NCBI GenBank assembly: GCA_000499405.2
Contig: HG738140.1
Span: forward strand, 6,967,881 to 7,031,880
DNA from: Onchocerca volvulus
Lineage: Eukaryota > Nematoda > Chromadorea > Rhabditida > Onchocercidae
Length of the DNA stretch: 64,000 nt
Reading direction: 5' to 3'
Part shown: in pieces, positions 22,161-35,873 of the stretch
How positions within the stretch are numbered: the stretch's first letter is position 1
Layout: every line of letters begins with the position of its first letter
Translations under genes and position numbers: made by a program
The notes under the pieces: generated by a model
What the model was told of the DNA's origin: nothing
The model's input: only the letters and a program-made list of their open reading frames with translations
Databases searched by the model: none

Positions 22161-24182
22161 ATCTGAAATAGAATTAATGAATCAAATCTGAAACAAAAAA
22201 AAAAAAAGCTATCCTAAAAAGTTATAAATTCGAACTAAATAAATCTTAACTAATTCATTAAAAAATCCCAAACGATTAAACAATAAAACAAATTCAAAAC
22301 AAAAAACTACTTTTTTTTTTTCAATTCTCTAAGCTAAAAAAAAAAAATTACCTAAATGCTCATATTTAAATTATAATATTAAATTGAATTCGATGCAACA
22401 AGCTAACCTAAATTCAATGAATTTTTGCGAAGTTATCAAGCTCAAATACTACCTAATTCACGTGGATAACACTTCAAGGATAATATTCGGCAAACCAGAA
22501 TTGTCCAATGCAAATGGAAATTTGTTAAAAATATTTCATGATGACTGGGATACACAGATCACTCAGCGATTTTCATTGTAGCACAACTTGTAGCCCGGTG
22601 ACAAAACGAGTCTGTTGTTGACAGCCTGAAAAGGTGGATTCAGGAGTGTGTACAGCTCACCGAGTTGTTTAAGTGTGTGTCACGTGGTTCTGTTGCTGTA
22701 TCGAGATTTTGTCGTCACTATACGTGTAATACGTGAGAAATAATGACGTGGAAGACGTACTCGTAATTCACTTTAATTCACCAATAATAGGTAAAATACT
22801 TAATTACAGCCATTACTTAGGTAGTCAAGTAAAATACTTGATTACAGCCACTACTTAGGTAGTTTGATTATTATGGAGTTGTAGAAATTAAATAAGTTTG
22901 GTATGCATAATAGTGGTAGATAATTGGATAATAACTTGATGTTAAATTTTTATTTGCTAAATTACCATGGTACCTAAGTTTTGGATGTTAAGATATCATA
23001 TTATTGAGGTGTCAAACAGTCAAGTTTCATATTATTTAAAACTCTATTATTTGAGCATTTTTCTGTTAATATTTTATTATCGATTTTGAAGTTGTTGTTT
23101 TGTTGTGTGGGTTCAGTAATAAATTATTTAATTAGTTGTGTTTTTAGTGTAATAAGTATACAGATTTAGGTTTTGTTGGTAATTAAATATTATTTGGATG
23201 AGCGGACTGTTTTTGCTTTGTTTAGGTATTGAGCTTGTGTAGCTTTTTTGCTTTTTCCTACTAATTTTTCTTGATTCGGTGCTCGTACTTTTGCTTTTGC
23301 GGTTTATAGTTTTTTGGTTTTTTTTTGAGGGGATCATTCTTAAGAGTAATTTTATAGATTGGTGATGTTTTTTTTCTCATTGATTGAAATTTTTGTTGAT
23401 AAGAAAAGAAAAATTTTCTCATAAAAATATCAATAGTTAAGATGCTTTCACATCATTATCAAGGATTCCTTGAACCAAAATAGTCAAAGTGTTTTTGTAC
23501 TATAAAACTCAATTATTAGTCTATTTTGATGTCAAGGTTCCATTTGTTAAGATAGAAATATCAAATGTTGTAATAGTCATATTTTGATATATTACACGTT
23601 AGTTATATAATATCTGCTGATTTTAAAATTTTTAATCTTAGAATACCAGTAATTCACTACAGGTTAAATTTTTATTCATACACTGTTATATATGGCAGTC
23701 GAAAAACAACTACATGTCACTGTTACCAAAAAAAAAAAATTTTTTTTCTTGTAACTATAGCTTGATAAAGAAGTTCAAGTATATCTTATTGTAAAGGTTG
23801 ATTAACTAAGTTACTACTCTAAATCTTTAATTTCAGGATTTAATAAGTGGACGGAAAATTGTATTTTTTTTCGCGTGAAATTTAAGCTCAAACATATTTA
23901 TTTAGTCATCTCTTTTACTAAATGCCAATTGAATGTATTAAATTTGGTCACTTGAGGAATATGGTCATTTGACTAAATTCTGAGAAAAGTGTTTTATGTT
24001 TTTGTGGAAAGCAATAAATGCATGATACTCGTAAAAAAAATGCACTTTTTTCCATGCATTTACTGCCTTGCACAAAAATGTAAGATAAAAAGAAAACGGG
24101 AAGAAATATCGATAAGAATTTACGGTAAAATAATCACTTTGCAGATTTTCTGCATTGCTTTTGATAAAGCCAACACTCTGAA
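22161..24182. promoter_or_regulatory. divergent promoter region MRPS22/GIGYF
   Basis: A 2-kb gap between divergent starts. The segment 22580-22770 is distinctly richer in G+C and CpG than its surroundings and contains CACGTGG and TGACGTGG elements (E-box- and CRE-like cores), consistent with a promoter or a non-coding first exon. A 38-bp tandem duplication follows at 22791-22866. The remainder is AT-rich with A/T runs and no convincing gene. On the minus strand a CTATTTCAG acceptor lies 2 nt before the MRPS22 ATG. On the plus strand a CTTTGCAG acceptor at about 24137-24144 lies 38 nt before the GIGYF ATG. Both fit spliced-leader addition. Confidence 0.5.
22791..22866. repeat. 38-bp tandem duplication, two copies
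   Basis: GTAAAATACTT, then TTACAGCCA, then TACTTAGGTAGT occurs twice head to tail (copies at 22791 and 22829) with only a few differences. It lies between the two divergent genes. Confidence 0.85.
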
Positions 24183-27100
24183 ATGTCTACTACTGTTGTT
24201 GCTGCTGATTCAAATCAGTTGAATTTCAATCCATCGTGGTTAGTCATTTCATACCATAACTTATCCTTAGTTTCAACATCTTTCCCAATTTGCACACATC
24301 AAGTGCGAAACAATATTTCTGCTATATCATCATCAGTATTACATGATATTCATTAATGACATAATTGCCACGTGTAATATTTTAAGCAGAAAATTAAAAT
24401 ATAGAATAAATATGCATATCATTATAACATGCAAAAAATAAGCATGTTATTCTTTTATAAATATTTCAGGATGCGTCCCGTTTCTATGCCAATATCGACT
24501 GGAGGCGGAAATAATAGCTGTAATCGTACGGAGCCACCATTTGCTGCTGAAAATGTGTGTAGTGAAATTTCAAAATTTGTTGAAATTAAAATCGCTAATA
24601 TTCAGTAAATAGTTCCATCAATTTTATGATTAGGTTGATTTTTTTTTTTTCATTTTATGATTAGGTTGATTCCAAATAATTAACCAGCTATCCTTCATAT
24701 GAAGGATTGATGACACTAATCTCTATCTCTGCTTTTAATCATATCAAACATTTTTAATGGTTATGATTTCCGTGCTAAGATTAAGCTGGATTTCCAGCTT
24801 TGCATCATCGGACTTTGTTAATTCGTACAATAAACAAAAATTTTATTTGGTAACAAATCATTTTACTTATTTATTTTTTTTTTTTGTTTTTTTAGCCTAC
24901 TGTCGATTATCCTATAGCGGATCCAATTTTTGTAAAAAATCGTTATGGTCGGGAAGATTTGCTCGCTCTTCTTTCCAAAGATGTCCATCCACCGGATGGT
25001 CTTGACAAATGTCAGTTTTATGTGTCTGCTGCTCAGAAACCAATCGTATTAACGCCGCTTTCTGATACTGAAACGGTATTTTCATTCTGTTAATGTTGTG
25101 CAAAATTAAATGAAATATTAATTTTCATGTGTTCAAATATTGTTGTGATATCTCTTTTTTATTTGTGATTAAATTTCTGGAACATTTTGGGTAGAATTTT
25201 TTTAAAAATTAAGCATGTTTATAGCGACTACAACATAACATAAATTCGAGCAAAGCGATGAGCTTACTAAGCCATGCGGATCGAGCAACTATTGCTTCTG
25301 GTGGTATGATTGGTGGCCCAAATATACCGTTGCAGTTGAGAGTAGGCCAGGAAAATCGTTCATTTTCACCCTCATGGATATCCGCATCTGGTTATTACGG
25401 CATTTTTTCCTTTTTTTTTTTTTTTTTGATTCACATTTTTTTCACAAATACTATAAAATTATGAAGTAGTTCTAAAATCTGCGGAGATTTTTTAATTTAG
25501 TTTTTTTTTTTTTTTTTTGAAACATTTGTTTTGTTGAAGGAATCATATTTGCTAGACAATTTTTAAATAGTTTCTGGAATAATTTCTGCTTTGTTGTGCT
25601 AATGAGATTATTTTCTTACTTAGAAATCAGTAAAATTTTGGCTTGAACAAAAAAAGAAAAAAATTTGTCTGTTGGAAGTGTTTGTTTACAGGTGGTGGAA
25701 ATAGTGGTTTTGGAAGAGGGAGTTTGCAGTTCGGCCGTGCTACATATGGAGGTTCATATCGTGGACGTGGTATGACGCAGACAAGTTCTATTAATCCATC
25801 CGAACCAGCATTAATTGGACGTACTAGTTAGTTTATTGACTTTTGATAGTGAATTTCTGTTGTTATACTAATCCTCTTAATTGATTTATATAATATGTGG
25901 TGTTTATGTAGGTGCTAATCGAAATAACCGTACTGGTGGATCTGGTTTTGGTCGCGGAAATAGTACCGTACAACCTTTTAATGCACGAGCCCAAGGTTTG
26001 TATGATCCGCGAGATCCACGTGATCGTCCGAGGCAACGCCTTCGTAGCACATCTGATGATACATCAAATCCATCGTTTGGTGGTACCATTGACGATTTAC
26101 CTGCACCTCTAAATAGTGGTTGGACTCAAGTGGGACGAGCTGCAGCACCATGGAATAAAAGATTGCATGTCAGTATGAATTCGGCTACGCAACAATCAGC
26201 AGCGAACGCCGAATTTACTAGTCAGTCACAATTACCCGAATGGATGAGTGATGATCAAGAGAGGTTATTTTATCGTTTCAAGAATTTACAACTGTTGGTA
26301 TAATAGCTGCATCAGTTTTGAATACAGTTTAAAATCTTATTTATTTCAGAGGAGACAGTTCAAATCTGGAAGAAACTGGTTCATTTGATGATAGCGGCCA
26401 ATTTCAAACATCTGCAATCGCTCAGCGAATGGCGACATCTTTGGGTTTGATACGAAATCCCGCATCAAATATACCAGTGGATATTCCGGAAAGGTTTCTT
26501 TAGTCTTTCATTTCTTAAGAAAATTTTTCTTTGTCAATATTTGTTTCTGTTTTCGCTTCTTTCAAACTTTTTCAAGTTACTTGATATGTCTCCATTTCTT
26601 TTGTGCAAATTTTTTTCGAGGTTATGAAAAATTAAGAAATGAAGTAATACTTTCTTAATTTAAAGAAAATTGATAGTTTCAACGCAGAGAATGTAGGAAT
26701 CATTTATTTATAGACAAAAATTGCATCAGGAAGAGGAAAAATCAGCTTTAGCATCATCTGTTCCTGTTACGGTTCCGAATACTTGGTCCACGATATCTAA
26801 CAATCTCAACGACGAGCAACCACAATCAAACAGAATTGCAAAATACTTTGTTGAGGTCAAGTATTGGTTGTGAATTTCTTTAGATGGCATGAAATTACTA
26901 TATAATACCAAGTTGCTCAACGATAAATAAAAAAAGATGTAATAGCATTCAGTTATTATGAGTATTATAGTTGGTAGTGACTTCGTTGGTTTGGGAAATC
27001 ATTAAGCATTGTAGTATAATTTTTAATTTCATGTTTTAAAATGATTACAAAAATGGAATTATATTATTTCTTCAATATCTCAAGTCACTGAAATAGTTAG

Positions 27101-30100
27101 ATAGCTCACAAGTGACATTTAAAAGTTATTTTGATCGCACAGAATTCGGTATCTCAAGTTTCAAGAATATTTTAATAAAGGAGGGCATTAGAACTCCTCT
27201 TACTTGCACTTAGCAGAGAAAAAGTTATCAAAAAAAATTTCACCAATTCATGAATTCTTATTATATTTCTCAGTGGCACTATCGCAAGTGAATGCCAGAT
27301 ATTTTTATGCATAAATTTCTTAGGCAAAATTCATAGTACGTCAGATCACTATCTTAATTTGATTCCTCCATTGATTTTCTGGTAACTTTCGCTATAGATT
27401 TGTAATTTTTGGAAAAATAATCGCGTATTGAAAATTGATGAGCTATTCAAGAGTTTTTATTATAAAGCGATGAATGACATAAGAGTAGAAATTATATTTA
27501 TAAAAATCCTAATAAGTATTAGCATTTCTAATGGCATTTCTAGTTTCTGTCTATGTTTCTTAACTTAAACTATTTCAGAAATCTGATACTAACATAATTC
27601 TAACATCTGAACAATCGGCACCCATAGCTGCAACAACAGTTACTGCTGTAAATAGTCCATTTCAACAGAATGTATTCTTTTTTTTCTTTTTTTTCTTTGC
27701 TATAAGCTTTCTGGTTTTAGTCTCTTTTTGATTTCTTTTTTTTAAGTTAGTCATATCGACATGTGAATTGTTATATTTTCATTATTGGTTGTCTTTTTGG
27801 GATTTATGAGATACTGACACCTTTACTCCAGCAGATAAGTATTCGAACCGTTTTGAGCCTATTATTTTCTAGTACAACTTATTTCAAATTTGCATTAAGT
27901 GAGTTGAATTCTATTGAATCTTAGCTAAATAATGAAGAACGACTTTTATAATGCTCGAAATGAATGAGCTTCATATAAATACAGCATAATTGTGTCGATT
28001 AGATGGCATCTCACGGACAAAAACAAATAATTAAATTTCGAATTAATTTAAATAAATAATAATAGATATGCAGGTTGTAGGATCAAATATTTTAGAATTC
28101 GTTTAGAATAATTACATTTATATGTTCACCATATGTATGTGGATATATAAATACATACCATTTATGTGTCTTTATACATATGTATAACACTCTAGTTCGA
28201 ATGATTTCTGTAGTCGATGTAACAGTTAATGTTCAAAATGGGAATGCTTTCTGATGCTATAATTTTCTAACTTGCTTCAGTATACGGATGATGTAACCTT
28301 ACTTGGTCATACCGCTTCAACAGGACTGAATGCGAGGAATGACTATGTAGATGAATGGTACTATGTAGATCCGAAAAATGCCGTGCAAGGTCCCTTTCCA
28401 ACAATTCATATGCAGGTAAGGATTATATTAAATGGGATGATTTTGTGCAGTCGTTAATCCATCTTGAGATCTTTTTTCATTTAAATATCAAAATAGAAAG
28501 CTTTACATTGTTTATTTGGGAAATAAAGCTTTTTTAAACAAAAATTTCAGGCTTGGTATAAGTTGGGATATTTCACATCAGAATTACGTGTACGACATGG
28601 ACAGAATCCAGATAACAGTTTTATGACTTTGGGTGAGTTGATAACGATGAATAGTGAAGAGACACCATTCAAATTTAAACCTTTTACGTCACCGGTAATG
28701 CAATTACCCTTGCAGCAGACTCAGGAAGTAAGGTAAACATTCTTTATTTTACAGCTAAATGAGTGATTTTGATGTAAAAGCATTTAAATATCAAAAAGCA
28801 GTCTGCATAAGCAACTAATTATTGATTGTAATTATATGAACTATAATAACTGAGATAATATTTTACAAAATATAATCCGTATTATCCTGCCATCACAAGA
28901 GAATATTTTGGAGAGGAAAGGATGGAAAGGGAGAAAAAAAGAAAAAAAGCATAAACTGCATTCATAATTTATTAAAATTAATGGTCACAATCTGTTGTTC
29001 TGAATTATTAGTTTTCTAATGGTATTTGATATATCATAGCAGAAATATATGGAGTCGAGATTATAATGTATCTCTTATGGAAGCTGCAAAAGTTAAGAAA
29101 GAACGACAGGTCAGTTCTTATTTTTTTTTCTTTTTTTTTTTTTTTTTGTCTTGTACGAATGTTATGTAATTTTGGCTACTTTTTATCTTTATGTTTAGCT
29201 TTTGCTGTATTTCCGAGGGCTATATTTCGAATAAGATTGGAAAAAAAATTACATTATGCTGTTATCATTGGTACTGAACATTCCTATTAGGAATATTGTG
29301 TAAATCTTCATTTTTAGAAGTTGGAAGAAGAACAACGCCGGATGGCAGAACAGGAAAGACAATTAAAGGAGATGCGAGAAGCTTTGTTGAAAGAGGAAGA
29401 AGAAAGACTCGCAAGAGAACGAAGAATTATGGAGAAAGAACTGCAACTTCAGAGAGCACAAGTAAAATAATAAAAACTTCACTGCCACTGTCCGCCCTTT
29501 AAATTTATTAAATTTTTACGGAAGATTCTCTAATGAGTACAATATTTTACAGTTCGAGTCGAGAAATTGATGTATGGTCATATAGTATGTATTTTGTTGC
29601 TGTCAATCGTACTTTCAAAAATTCATGTCTTTTAGAATTCTCAAAGTACCACTTTTTTGGAAATTCAAATTTCAGGAAGAATTAGCACAACTAGCAGCAG
29701 AAGAAAAAGAGCGAGCAGCGGCACGAGAGCGTGAAATAGAAATTGAAAAGAAACGGTTGGCCGAAGAGATGGAAAGGACGAAAAAGGAAGAGGTGGAAAG
29801 AGCATTAGCGGAAACAAGACGAGTATGATATTTTTAATGAATCCAAAACTAATTTTCGAAAAGATGAGAAAGGAGTCTTGAAAAACAAGTTTAATATGGC
29901 TTTCAATAATTTTTTTTCTGCTGTTTTCGATATGTTTTTCATGGGGAACTATCATAATTATTTTAGAAGGAACAGGAAAGAGAACAGCAACGATTGAAAG
30001 ATGAAGCGGAAAGGCGTATAAAAACGAATGAATTGAGCAGAATACAAGAAGAAGCTGAAGAAGAAGCTCGAAAAACAGCGGCTGAGCAAAAACGACTGCG

Positions 30101-32523
30101 GCAGCAAGTATCGGCATCTACAGCAGCAATTACACGTGAAAAAGAAAATTTGCATCATAAACCACCAGTTGAATTGCGAAAAGGGGTAGTATATTTAACA
30201 TTTAAATAGAGAATCATTTGATTGGTAATATTCAATCAGCACAAATGCAGCTTAGATTTCTTCCAGAAATGTTGCTTGATGAAATGTATAAAAAAATTTT
30301 TGAAGGAATATATATTTTAATATTCCAACATATTTCATATAGTTCAATTATTAAAGAATTTGGCAATTGAATAAAAACTGAACTTTTGAAACATGAAATA
30401 AAAGAATACATATTTTGAACTTGACATTTACACACCGAAATAATGTCCAACAGAATTATCGGCTAATTTTATGTTAATTTTTTCTATTCATAACTAAGGT
30501 GTAATTATTCGATTTCCAAATGAATTTAACGATGGCAGTAACAAACGTTCTGAGAATATATACCTATTGCTGAGAGATATTTTAAACGCTAACATTTCAG
30601 AACGCTTCGAAAGGATTTATTGTTACTGAAGAATTCGCACCATCTTTAAAGCAAAAAGGATCAGAAAATACATCCGTAAATTGGCCACATGCTTGGCAAG
30701 CAACATATCAAAGTAGTGAGGAAAAAGTGATCACACCAAAAAGTTTGTCTTGTAGTTTTATTAGTTTATTATTTTAATTTAGAAAAAAAAAAAAAAAAAA
30801 AACGATTTTTCTAGCCGCTCCATGGATTGCCGTAACGAATAAAGGAATGGCGGATCGAAGTGAGCCAAGTTTGTTGGACATACAACAAGAGGAAGAGCGA
30901 CAAATGGTGGCGGAAATGAAGCATAGACAAGAGCAACAAATAAATGGTGCAACAATATGGAAGGATTCTGGTGAAGCAGCTCGTGTAGGAGTTTGGAGTT
31001 CTGTTGCGCATAAACTTAAATGGAAGCAGGATTCACAGGTTCTTTTTTTTTTTTTCATATAGACTTAATGATTTGTTTTTTTCTACTGTGATGTATATAA
31101 ATACAGTGATCAAACACTATGTTGAAAAATCCAGTTATTATAAATAATCTAGTTATAAAAGTTATCGCGTAAGGATTCAAAAACTTTTTTTTTTAATTAT
31201 TAGCCATCCATTTTTACATATTATTTACCACTTTCCTTTCCATTTCTTTTTAGCCAGTACCTGATACAATGGTTGCACCTTTAAGGCAAGTTGCATGGGG
31301 TGGCGCCAAAGGTATGAATGATATAACTGCCGCAAAAGCGATCTGGTATGATCCGTCACTTCCAGATAATAGCAAAATTAAAACTAACAGGTTTGTTATT
31401 GAAAAAGTCTACCTTTAATCTTGAGTTAAAATTTTTGTTCCTATATTTCTACTAATTACTACCATTAAAATTAAATTTTGCAGAAATGTACAAAATGCGA
31501 ATAAGTCCGAATCAGGAAATACAGAACACGAAGTACATTTTATTATATTACTTCCATTCAATATCGGATTTTTCACTTGTTTTAAAATTGCACAAATTGG
31601 AGGGAAAAAGTGAAACGAATCACAGAATTTGTTGGCATCTGAAAATTTTTCTGAAATCAATTGAACTTTTAATGTTTTACTTGTTTCAGAATTTTGTTTT
31701 GACCTTAGAAGTTTGCGAAATAATACGCTTTTTTTAGGCTGTAAAGAAAATTTTCAAGCAGTCCGTTACAAGTAGTGGTAATGCTCTCACTAACTGGATG
31801 ATAAATCGAGTCAAACAACTAAATCCACAAGTGGATGCCGATGTATTCGCTGCTTTCATTGAAGGTGTCGATAATCCGAATGAAGTATGGCTGGGATTTT
31901 TGATTTATGCGATCATGAATTTTTTATAAGCATTTAGTTCCTCTTAAAATCCTCTTTGTATGAGTTACAGATTCTTTTATTGGAATGTGTGCAAGTAATT
32001 GCAGTTCCAAAATGTCTGAAAAAACATGAGCACTTCTGCGTTTAGGTGGAGGATTATATAATTGGTTATTTGGGAGAAAATCGTTTAGTGAGGGAATTGA
32101 TACGAGAATTCCTGGAAAGGCGTTCGCAAGCCCGTCAGAAGAAAGAACCTGTTGATAAGGATGTAAGTTTGCATCCCCTAATTGAATTTCATATCGATTT
32201 TTGTCAGATGTTCTCAAGAATCAATTTTTTTGCGCTTAAAGTATGAAATTTCCTTATTGCTTAAGATCTTTTTTTCACAGGATTTAACTCATCCTGCACA
32301 AGCGGCAGATGCATTAAGTACTATTGCGGCAAACAATAAATTGGATAATTCTACCTCGCAGCAAATATTAACGGGTGGTGGAAAGCGGAAGAAAAAGGGT
32401 AATAAAGGAAATAAGCTGGTTGTTGATGGTGCGTGTTTGGGTTTTAAAGGAACAGCCGATCCGAATCGTGTTAATATCGGTGAAATCGATACTGTTGGTG
32501 GAGGTAATCGATCACTCACATAA
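24183..32523 (+). CDS. GIGYF: GIGYF-family GYF-domain protein (4EHP-associated translational repressor)
   Basis: GIGYF proteins are cytoplasmic adaptors that bind the cap-binding repressor 4EHP and, through the GYF domain, proline-rich partners. Exons: 24183-24238, 24470-24554, 24896-25075, 25225-25390, 25692-25826, 25912-26263, 26350-26493, 26714-26855, 27579-27671, 28281-28415, 28551-28732, 29043-29109, 29318-29461, 29676-29822, 29967-30185, 30601-30742, 30815-31038, 31254-31390, 31484-31532, 31738-31884, 32046-32162, 32281-32523; phases close to 1101 aa. Landmarks in order: N-terminal LNFNPSW; YGREDLL (about 64-70) matching the eIF4E-family motif YX4L-phi; Gly/Arg-rich RG region (about 165-230); LPEWMSDDQE; the GYF domain about 474-535 (EWYYVDP, QGPF, WYKLGYF); a long Glu/Arg/Lys-rich coiled coil about 570-740; and the conserved C-terminal helical region NWMINRVKQL...VEDYIIGYLG...EFLERR ending in GEIDTV. 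The RG repeats and coiled coil match the family plan. A vertebrate-style GIGYF1 versus GIGYF2 assignment is not meaningful here. Confidence 0.93.
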
Positions 32524-34112
32524 ATGATTATTTCGGGACAAAGAAATTATTTTGTCGAAATCAGTTTCTTGTTTTCTCTTCATTCTATTAATAGGTATTA
32601 TCTTCCTCATTTTTTTCTCTGTTTAAAAACTTGCTATCATTATTGAGGATTCTATATGTTTTTTTTTTTACGAATTTCTTTTCGAACTTATCACATTTGG
32701 GCGTCATGTTTCATTGGCTAGTTTTGCATAATTTTTCGGGTCAGTAATATATTGGCATTGAAATTCTTACGGGAATTTTCGACAAATTTGTTATGCAATT
32801 CTAGCCGGAAAGAGTCACAGTTCGATCTGGAAAGTTTGACTGGTCTCGTTATGGAACATGCCTGAAAATGAGGATAGTATTATAAAAGAATGATTCTTTC
32901 TGGGAATATATCATATTGTAATATTATGTTAGGTTTCCAAGTAATTAAAGGTCTTGCTTATCTTTTCCTTTTTTTACGAATTTTGCTGCTATTTCGCTGC
33001 TTTTTTTTAGTTTTTTATTTTCTTGTTTTGAATTATAAGCTTATCGTGGAAATTGTTCATACAACAAAAGCACAAAACGTTCAAATTTATGTCATTAATC
33101 GCCACTATTGCCAATGTTTGATTATATATTATATATATATAAATATTATTATGTATATAATACTTATAAATACATATTATATTTATATGTATATATCTTT
33201 TGGATTTGATTTGATTAATCTTAGGGGGGCAGGAGGCAGAAGAAACTATTTTTCAGTTTTTCCTCTGTGTTTATTGTGCTTGCTGTTAACTGAATATGTG
33301 AATGGCAATTTTCTTGTGTTTTTTACCGTCATTTTGTCCAGTTAAAGTTTGACTTTTATTGGTCGGGAGGCGATGAATGTAAGTCATGTAAGGTTTTTTT
33401 TTTTTTTTCTTTTTTTTTTCTATTGCTCACAATCTATTGGACTTAGAAAAAGTACTTGACTTTTCCAGGGTGATTTTTATTTTTTTTTTCTGGAATTTCG
33501 TCACGCCACTTTGGCATCATTTTAAATATAGAATTTGTGAGATGTGTTTGATGCAACTAATGGATGATTCTAGATTTTCTAATTCAACAGTTGTGATGAA
33601 TTTCGGGATTTCAAGATTACCAAATAAGATTTGAATGTTAGGCTTTTTCAATTTTTATAAGTATTATGTCTTGTCTCTTTACATTTTCAAAGATTAATCT
33701 AATCCATTTTGGAAAGGGTTTTTTGTTTCTGTGTTTTACTTCTTCTCAGTTATTTTTAGCTTTTTGGTATGCGATCTCTTTGATATTCCATTATCAGTCC
33801 CCGGTCTTCTCCCTCTCTCTGTCTTTTTTTTATTTCGCATACTTTGATTATTTTGACTCAAAGAGCTCAGAAGATTTCTTTATTGTTTCCAGTTATTATT
33901 GGCATCTTAACTTTGCAAAAGTTATACCTCCCTTTTTTAAATCCTAATTGACTTCCGAATAGCTGAAATGAAATCTTTTCGTGGCTTTGATAATGTTTGT
34001 TATATAAAATATAGGTTTCTTGTAATATTGCTTTTTAAGCTTTTTAAATGTGTCAAATAAAGCAGTTTACTTCTTTACAATAATTTGATCCGTTTTTTCG
34101 TAATTCTATTAG

Positions 34113-34184
34113 GCTGCTTTGGTGCTACCTGAAATTAAATTGATTTTAATAAATTTGTTGATCGCTGTCGAACTGCTCCATTAA
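34113..34184 (+). other. possible orphan terminal exon, low support
   Basis: A TTCTATTAG acceptor is followed by 23 open codons (AALVLPEIKLIL...) and a TAA. No partner exon with a matching phase was found. It could be chance. Confidence 0.12.
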
Positions 34185-35811
34185 AATTGATGTTTAGAAA
34201 TTGGGAAGGTGAGTAAACAAAATTAAATACTTTTTTAGTTAAGACATACTCGTTAGTATAATATAGATGAGCAGTATTTTAATATTATTTCAGGATAATC
34301 AAGTTGAGAGTAATTTTCAGTTTAATTTTTACTCTCCTCACATTTCATAATTTATGCAAATTTCCGGATATTTTTCTGGATTGGTATTGCCAAAGTGGCA
34401 CTAAATAAAAGCGATGAGAATTCCGGTCTTTTCACTGTAACTGATGCTTGCGATTTCCTGCTGCTTTATTTCATATTCATGATATTGTAGTGCTGATGGT
34501 GGTGATATTTGTTATTAATTGCTTTGTTCAGTTTCATCTTAATTTCTTTGGTGTTTATTATCTTCACATCAGAATCCATCTTCGCACTTATCCATCATTG
34601 CATGAATGGATAATATGATATCATTTTCCATTAATGCTGTTTTTACAATTGTACAAAGAATTTGATATTGATGTTCATAAGGTGATTATATATAATAGAT
34701 AAATTTTTATCAAGATTAACAATTGTTAATATTTTATCGGATATAGAAAGTCTATTTAATGAATTTTATAGTCATCTGGTTTTTTTATAGCATCAAAGTA
34801 ATTTATTTACATACATTTTGTAGTAACTGAATAATTTATTTACATATATTACTGGAATACCTTCATTTTATTCTCTTTGCTGCATCAATAATACTATAAC
34901 GTAATAGAAATGAAGCCCATAAACTTACCATACAAATATCTTCATAGTAGAACTATGCTGATGTTATCATATTTATTCAAGATTCATAGCAAAATGAAGA
35001 AAAAAAGATGTATCGTCAGTGAATTCTGAAGGAATTGATTTCTTCGAACTCAAACTTCGATCAATTTTAGCAAATTTTATTAATAGAAATAATCTTCGCT
35101 TAGAAAGAATTTCTTAGAATTTTGCAGAAATAAATGATATATATTTAAAAATTAGTGTTTACGTATTAACAATTATAAAAGTTGCTGTCTATCTAAGTAA
35201 TGGAGTTTTTTTTTTCTTAAATATTTGAAAAAAAATTTTTTCTCTCCCCAAAGATTTAAAAAAAAAGAAAAAAAAAAGACTTGTTAAAATTTACTTATCA
35301 GTGCAATCAAATTTAGCAGAAAGATATTCGCATCATTTTTCTATTGAAAAAATCGATAATTATGAGTTTCGCGTAATGTTACATGAAGTAATAGTACTTT
35401 GATCTTTCCAACAGATATTTATAATTACACTTAAACTTCATTTAAGTATCAGCCTTTCTTATCCCGTGAATCTTGGATTTGGATCGAATTTTGCAAGAGA
35501 AATGAATCTATAAAGACCAAAAATTATGAATTTACACATAAATTTAATTAATTTTTTTTTGCATTAAATAATTAAATTATGTAGACTATTTGAATGATTC
35601 GACATAACGATAAATAATGCTATCCATTTCTTAAATTAAAAATTCTCCTTAATTTGTTAAGATAAACTATTTGCGGTATTGTCACTCTAAAAATTATCGT
35701 ATATGATCAAATATTTCTTTTGTCCAAAATAATGGATTTTCAGTTAGATTAGTACTAATTTATTATTTGTTTTTCTTTTTTTGCTTATTTTTTACAATTA
35801 TTTAATTCTGA

Positions 35812-35873
35812 ATATTCGAAAGTTTTTCATCAAATCCAGAAAATGTTACTAAGGAAGCTCCGGAAATGCAACG
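35812..35873 (+). other. possible orphan internal exon, low support
   Basis: An open frame with coding-like codons (SSNPENVTKEAPEMQ) ends at a donor-like CG|GTAATA. The acceptor is weak and no neighbouring exon was found. Confidence 0.15.

Noticed and set aside
29665..30158. 150-codon and overlapping minus-strand frames inside GIGYF
   Set aside because: These are antisense shadows of the purine-rich coiled-coil exons and the intron between them.
33121..33200. Tyr/Ile-rich open frame in 32.9-33.3 kb
   Set aside because: The frame is produced by TA-rich simple sequence and poly-T; no splice or family support.
32500..34184. Alternative GIGYF ending that splices from GGA|GTAATC in the last exon to 34113
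   Set aside because: It would need phase 1 and end after five residues; the present ending GEIDTV... already matches the family C-terminus as I recall it.
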